From Trichoplusia ni (Eukaryota > Arthropoda > Insecta > Lepidoptera > Noctuidae), in contig NC_039482.1 in assembly GCF_003590095.1 (NCBI RefSeq), positions 12,851,657 through 12,915,656 of the forward strand: DNA of 64,000 nt, read 5' to 3'. Under the pieces are notes generated by a model that saw nothing but the letters and a program-made list of their open reading frames with translations, was not told the origin of the DNA and searched no databases. The translations under genes were made by a program, and so were the position numbers. This document shows positions 58,501 through 64,000 of this stretch, in pieces; the first letter of the stretch is position 1, and each line of letters starts with the position of its first letter.

Positions 58501-61372
58501 GTCCATTGGGTTACTTACCGGCATAATTATTCTTATCACTTTTATCTTGTGTATAAAACACAAACATTCCGAACAATTTACTTAAAGATAATATTTACTA
58601 GAACAATTCTATTGAGCCTCGGTTACGACCAGAAATTGGGGCCAATTTGTGTCCGTATTCCGTGTCCAGGGCAATTGGATGTGGGCAGACCTAACGTAGG
58701 TGGAGGCCTTGCAAAAGTCTGTTACGCTTAGACAATTAGTTCTATTCTCACCTCGGCAATATAGACTCTATACCTTTAATAATTCAGCACGGATTCGCGT
58801 CCGTCCAGGATGTTGACAAATTTGGCGATGTTCCGAATTAATTATGTCTGCGCCAATGGTCTGTCACGTAGCTAACCAAATATAGTTGCATGTATAACGT
58901 CTCCCACCTTGTATGGAGGTGCCCCAGGAAGGAAGAGGTGTGAGTGAACCCGCGCGTGAGCTACCTGGGAACAATTGATGTTTTTATTCATTACGCTACG
59001 ATTCAAATGCAATTTGGGAACGTGCTTCCGACCTGCTTTTGTTATTTGGGAAGTGCAACGACCACACTTGGCAAATGTTCTTTAAACGTCAATGATCTCT
59101 GCTTATCATTCAAATCGTTTTGTCTGTATGATGCTTCTTCATTAGCAAAACAATTCTGATTGGTTTCTTATCAATTTTAAATCTCCGATATTTGAGACAG
59201 AATCTATAGTTTTGACTTAAAATTGTAGACGAGTTTAATCGATTAACTATTATTATTGCATCAAACGATATTATGCAAAAAATATTGATATCAACAGTGT
59301 CGATAATCTATTTATTATTCCAATTTTATATGGTAGGTTCTCCACTTAGCTGATGCAGGTCTTTATATTTATTTTCTTTCTAATGCATATTTTAAACGTT
59401 TTTATTATTATACCTATTTGTTGTGTTTGGACAAATTGGTCAAATAAATACTAATTTATGATAATATTATGTAATTTTTATCTATAAACATTGACTATTA
59501 TGTGTTTTTTTAAAACTTGTCTGATAAATTGTATGCGAATTATCTAATTGCGATTATGGACACCGGGAATCGGTGTCGTTAAGTGCACTGTATTTTAAAT
59601 ATTAAATGAATCAGCTATAAAATTCTTTAGAACTGAGTGCAAATGGTATTTTTGGCTATATCCCCCAGGTTGTTGCTAAATTGTCAGTCAACTTCGCCAT
59701 GTGTTTTTTCTTAGTATAATTCAAGGTGGTATGATCATTAACGACGCTAGGAATCCGTCACAAAAAAATGCTATTTCAGTATCGCTCTATTTTAGAAATA
59801 TATGATTAATATCTTGGCTACTTGAATTATTTGACATCGTTTATGTAAAATGAATTCCTTGATTGATTTTTTTCTTGGCAACTAATTTATTCTGAAGCTA
59901 GATTGATAATAATTTTTTTCGCATTATAAGTGTGGAAATTAATATTATTTTAAAATATAACAAGTAGTAAAAAACACGCTTGTTCAGTTTCTGTGAGATT
60001 AATCAAATACTTCGTTATTAATTGTCCTGATGTTTTGTTTTAGAAGTATTGTCAAATTAAAGAACATATTTTTTGTGGTCGTGAGTCACGTGGCGCGTGC
60101 GCAGACGCATATGGCAGACAGGATACCGGCTGACAAACGTTTTGACACAATATAAATAGTCACCTGGGTTTGTTACGTTATTCATTCCTTCCTGCAGGTT
60201 GGAATGATGGAAAAATTCTGATATGAGTGCTATGAGTAGTTATATAAGAAAAAAAAATCGGGTTTCTTTTGAGACACATGATTTTTCAAATATTTGATGA
60301 GCGGTAGTCTTTTTTTTTCAAGGAAAAGGTCATTGCCTTACAGCGTGTATAAGCTGGTACATTATTTATTATAATAATATGTACAGCAAATATAATTAAT
60401 AAGTAATTTACAAATGAAACTTTTGTTGGTGTCTGTTTCATCGTAATTCTATTATTACTGTAATGAGGTTTACCTCATTTATTTATGAGCTCTACAATTA
60501 CAAGTACTTATAATCTTTTGCATGTTTGTACCAATAAATCAGTTTCAAGGAAATGTATTGCTGTTTTCAATTTTAATTATTTTTCCAAATGTTATGAATA
60601 CAATGTCCGTGCTTGTTTGTTCTATTTACCCCTACTAAAATACCCAAAACGAATACAATAGTATTTTCCTGACTATTTAAATGTCTATAAACAAAACAAC
60701 AATTCACAGCTAATATTTGCTTTAGTCGAATTAGCTTATTTTTTACGTCACCATTATGTTATCTTGTATTTGTTATTGTATTTTGAAAATGGTTAATGCT
60801 GCTTTAAGTTATTAAAGAAATATATTGCTACGTTATTATTTATTGAACTGAAAACCATAATATTGTTACACAAAATTATTTTAAATCATGCCAATTAATT
60901 AAGGATAAATCTTAAAATTTATTGTTTAACGTCATTTAATATTATTATACATATGTAATATTTGCTCGTACTGCTACATAATTTGTCAACTAAATTTTAA
61001 AACCAAAAGAGTATGTTTTGCCCGTTCCATCCTATGCAAACTTACTGAAAGCTTGTAAAACAAGATAAAATCATATTTTTAACAGTTTTATTTTTATTTA
61101 TTCCAGCAATACACAGAGGAACAGAAAATCAGCCAGCAAAGAAAGCCCGAGGCGACGGAGGCGGCGATAACAGCAGCGGGGGTCGGGATCAACACGCGTA
61201 CAACTGTCTCCTGCAGAACGAACTCCTTGGAGCACAGATCGAAGAGGTCCGAGGTCCTGCAGCCACCTGCGCTGACGGCAACAAGGCCAGCTTAGGAGCC
61301 ACGCAGACCCCGAAATCCTCACAGGCGTATCTACCCGTGTACAGATTCAATGCCCAGAGTCATAATGCTGCG
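43521..61372 (+). CDS. Cdc20/Cdh1-family APC/C activator (fizzy-related or cortex), first two coding exons, 3' incomplete
   Basis: Exon 1 (43,521-43,668) and exon 2 (61,107-61,372) join in phase 1 to give 138 residues; a donor after 61,372 (GTAAGT) leads out of the window. The start MFSKHYETRLL resembles fly Fzr (MFSPEYEKRIL). The C-box DRFTPCR followed by AGNNWQTAF matches DRFIPCR..NNWQTNF and is the element that contacts the APC/C. Exon 2 has AYNCLLQNELLGAQIEEVR, matching AYSCLLKNELLGSAIDDVK. WD40 repeats should follow outside the window. These proteins bring substrates to the APC/C ubiquitin ligase. The rest of exon 2 diverges: YLPVYRFNAQSHN stands where Cdh1 has a conserved LFKYQSP. This suggests a fast-evolving paralogue such as lepidopteran cortex, the wing-pattern gene, but fzr cannot be excluded from this piece. 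Confidence 0.83.
48086..48101. promoter_or_regulatory. 16-bp perfect palindrome with two ACCGGT cores
   Basis: TTACCGGTACCGGTAA holds two tandem ACCGGT cores, close to the Grainyhead/CP2 consensus AACCGGTT. Binding is inferred from the motif only. Confidence 0.35.
49152..49284. promoter_or_regulatory. Cluster of three CACGTG E-boxes and palindromes (candidate enhancer)
   Basis: CACGTG occurs at 49,152-49,157, 49,240-49,245 and 49,271-49,276. The second lies in the palindrome AGCACGTGCT. The third is the centre of a perfect 22-bp palindrome (49,263-49,284), where it is flanked on both sides by inverted ATAAACA, a forkhead-type core. Two more small inverted repeats (GTCCTT/AAGGAC at 49,196-49,210 and ACTCGCT/AGCGAGT at 49,218-49,233) lie between. 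CACGTG is the site of bHLH factors such as Myc/Max and Clock/Cycle. Confidence 0.45.
60087..60185 (+). promoter_or_regulatory. Promoter-like block: E-box, NRF1/Ewg-like site and TATA box
   Basis: TCACGTGGC (E-box at 60,087-60,092) is followed at once by GCGCGTGCGCA (60,093-60,103), the reverse complement of the NRF1/Ewg consensus YGCGCAYGCGC. TATAAATA lies at 60,151-60,158. A start near 60,185 would be about 920 bases before exon 2 of the Cdc20/Cdh1-family gene. This may be an alternative promoter. Confidence 0.45.
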
Positions 61373-64000
61373 GTAAGTTCCTCTTTTATTATTAGGTACT
61401 TGCCTTGGCGATTGTTTAAACGTAAAGAGCTCATGTTTAATTAGTTTTGCAAGCTTACTTCAGTCATATTTGAATATCAGAAAGCATCTAGCATCCAGAC
61501 TTTAGAAATTAAGTTTTTCGCCTGTAGGCTTCTCGGTTCCGGGAATAATTTAGAAAAGTATTAAGGAAAATGTGTTAAAGAGCATTCGGGCAAATTTTTG
61601 TTTTCTTTTTAAAGAGGAAATGAGTTTGTTTCGGAGATAACGGAACTGATAATGTTTACAAGCAAAGACATAAAATCTGTCTGCTTATGGTACTAACGCT
61701 CGCCTTGTGCCAAATAGAGTGTGTTGACGTACGTTAAGTACTGCTTGGCTCTGGTATGTTACGAGCTTGTTTCGATACGATGGGATTTACTATACCTGTA
61801 CAGGTTTATGTATTAAAGGCTTTTGTATATCTTTATAGTACAGATATTCCTTTATTTGATTGGAATATTTCGCCTGGCATGGCTACAGTTATCGGACATT
61901 CCAGAAGGTTCTATAGCGATATCTAGCTTAGTATTCAATTGACTCGTATACATTGATGATGTGATATGGCTAGCCGCCAGAACGTTCTGGGCTATTGACC
62001 TAGCTATATCCTTGCAATTACATTTGACATCTTCCCCTTCGTTTGTTTTAGTATTTTCATAAAATGAACTAAACGGAACTTTTCCCTCAAATATCTATTG
62101 AGTAATCTTTGAAACATAGACACGGTGACGTTCTTCAAATTAGTGAATGGTACAATTGTTCGCTGGAGCGTGAGTTGTTATAATGCGTATCGTAACAACG
62201 GCCGCGGCAAGAAGTGCAGCGTCACGATCATTTCCAATATCTGGATGCGATTTGTTTGAAACAAGGAATACAGTGCAATGGTCTTTTGCGCAAGAGTTTG
62301 TGACATCCGTGGGATTGTGGGAAATAGTCCATATCGATCTCGATGTTGCTGGCTGGTTGTTATAACAAATAAGAGACAAAAAATCTTGCTCGCTTGTACT
62401 TTTGTATCATATTAACAGGGGCTGAATAATGTAGTCGTATTGATAGAGTTGAGCAGACTGATTAACTGCATACCTACATATATTCGGGAGGTTTTCAGTC
62501 AGTGCAAGTTTGACAAATCCCCACGCCTTGCCTTCTTCAGCGTGGGTAGAAATCCAGCTTTTATACCGTAAAAAAAATGGTATTGGCAAATAAAATTTAG
62601 AACGACAAACAAATTATCCTTTTATTAGATTTCTGTCATTACCTCAATAAAAACGTAATAACAATAAAATGTTCGTGCAGTAAACTCAGGTCTCACATCA
62701 AATGCGTTACACAAAAAAGGTATATGCATGTCTAATTAGCATCTTTTATCTCACTGTGTTGAATGTATGGGTATGCGATATGTCTGCATGTTAGCCTGTG
62801 TCTAATTGCATCAGAACTTTATTCGCCAATGAAACGCGTTTTTGGTGGATTCAAGCGTAATTGGTAATTCGTTTTGTTTTTTGTGCAGTTGTCTTTTGTC
62901 TGGTCTGGCTACCCATCTAGATATTTCCCAGGCTGACTTTAATCCATGACTAAACTTTGCATGTACTGTGTCTGTATCTTAAAATACTCGAAGTATGAAA
63001 GCTTCGCATTGATGCGTTCACAATACTTTTTTTTTGAAGTGACTAAGAAATATGTTTGAATCTTTCTCTTTATAAAATTAGCGTGATTATTGTGTTGGAA
63101 ATTATTTGAGGTGTAAGGTATATTTTGAGTGCCCAAATTGAGCCTTTTATGTCCTGACAATATTTATGGTCACGTCACAGTGATGTATTTGAACATATCT
63201 TGATTCGATGAGTTATTTAGACGGCGATTGGCGCGTATTGTCAAAATGCATTTGGTTTATTGCACAATAAAAGCGAGTTCTTAATTTGATTTTATATTTA
63301 TTGCCGTTTTTTTTAGCGGCTTTGGGTATCGGATATGTTAATGACAGTTTCGTTTCTTTTTGTTAGTTTTTTTAGGACACGAAAACTTTCTGAAAATTAT
63401 TTTTAAATGCTTGTTATGATTGTTTAATGGCTTCGTGCTCGACGTAGATTTTAATATAAAAAGTATAATATTTTTAATAACCCTTTTATAATATGCGATA
63501 TGATAAATATACTTTTTATTCAAATATTAACACAGGTATAAAAAACGAGCATCTTTTAGTGGCGTCTCCTATGGTTCAAATATTCATTTACGTCGTATAA
63601 ACATCGTATCAAAAGCTCAAGAACATTTTATTACCGTGGACCATTTGCAAGGCCCCAAAATTTGACACTTTGAAAATAAACACAATTATTTTTACCCGAT
63701 CGTTTAACTCTGGCTTTGGCAAATTGAATTTGGCCATAATATATCGCCGCGTAATGTCGCGTAAAGTTGAGATCTAATGTGATCAAAACACTGTTGTGAC
63801 AGACTTTTAGCTGTTAGCACCCATTTAAAATATAAAATTAATTAAAGTCAGAAACATCGATTTTTATTAGAGGGTAAAATGACATTTGGCCAATTGGAAT
63901 TCGTGTTGTTTCCCAAAAGTATGAATCGATACCTCGGTTTATTTTTTTATTACAATTTTTGCTCGAATTTCGCGTAATATCAATAAAATACAAACGCATT
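61373..64000 (+). other. Second intron (incomplete) of the Cdc20/Cdh1-family gene
   Basis: It begins with a good donor (GTAAGT). I see no further exon, RNA gene or mobile element before the window ends. Confidence 0.6.

Larger units (their letters stand above)
43669..61106 (+). other. 17.4-kb first intron of the Cdc20/Cdh1-family gene
   Basis: No nested coding exon is supported; the longest frames are 60-85 codons and match no family. The intron is notably poor in the Helitron and LINE fragments that fill the rest of the window. Three regulatory-looking spots are listed separately: 48,086-48,101, 49,152-49,284 and 60,087-60,185. Confidence 0.6.

Noticed and set aside
61098..61322. 74-codon minus-strand frame
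   Set aside because: Antisense shadow of GC-rich exon 2 of the Cdc20-family gene.
43669..64000. A conserved microRNA such as mir-193 within the Cdc20-family introns
   Set aside because: I looked for the mature sequence by eye on both strands and did not find it; a covariance search would be needed to be sure.

Overview
The window looks like nuclear DNA from a lepidopteran, probably a moth. It is AT-rich, its genes are split by GT-AG introns, and it carries repeat families I know from Lepidoptera: Helitron-type elements ending in CTAG inside A/T target sites, RTE-like LINE tails ending in (ATG)n, and small inverted-repeat elements. No bacterial, viral or CRISPR feature is visible.

Layout. 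Positions 1-15,505 are gene-poor: repeats, two Helitron-type insertions, one tRNA-Lys(CUU) on the minus strand, and the 5' flank of the first large gene. Positions 15,506-18,733 hold one coding exon for a 1,075-residue protein, coiled-coil then disordered, which I do not recognise. Positions 19,040-22,150 are an inverted duplication: two almost identical intronless 169-residue genes transcribed away from each other across a 1.8 kb TAAT-rich spacer. A three-exon gene for a DUF4602/C1orf131-like ribosome-biogenesis protein follows (minus, 22,320-23,840), divergent from a nine-exon SMYD3-like SET/MYND methyltransferase gene (plus, 24,766-34,099). An intronless four-RRM gene like RBM45 (minus, 36,120-37,553) diverges from a four-exon gene for a THAP zinc-finger protein with a BESS-like C-terminus (plus, 38,338-40,373). 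Just downstream lies a broken P-element-type transposase. From 43,521 the first two coding exons of a Cdc20/Cdh1-family APC/C activator (fizzy-related or cortex) are separated by a 17.4 kb intron; the gene continues past the window edge.

These are mostly unrelated housekeeping or regulatory genes that happen to be neighbours. The links I can see are local: shared divergent 5' regions (C1orf131/SMYD3 and RBM45/THAP), a duplicated gene pair that seems to be kept alike by gene conversion, and transposons supplying sequence to gene ends. The most interesting items are the inverted gene pair, the triple CACGTG cluster and a TATA-containing promoter-like block inside the Cdc20-family intron, the THAP gene beside a dead P element, and a series of perfect foldbacks. 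Exon borders were placed by eye from splice signals, reading phase and family resemblance; no alignment or database search was run.
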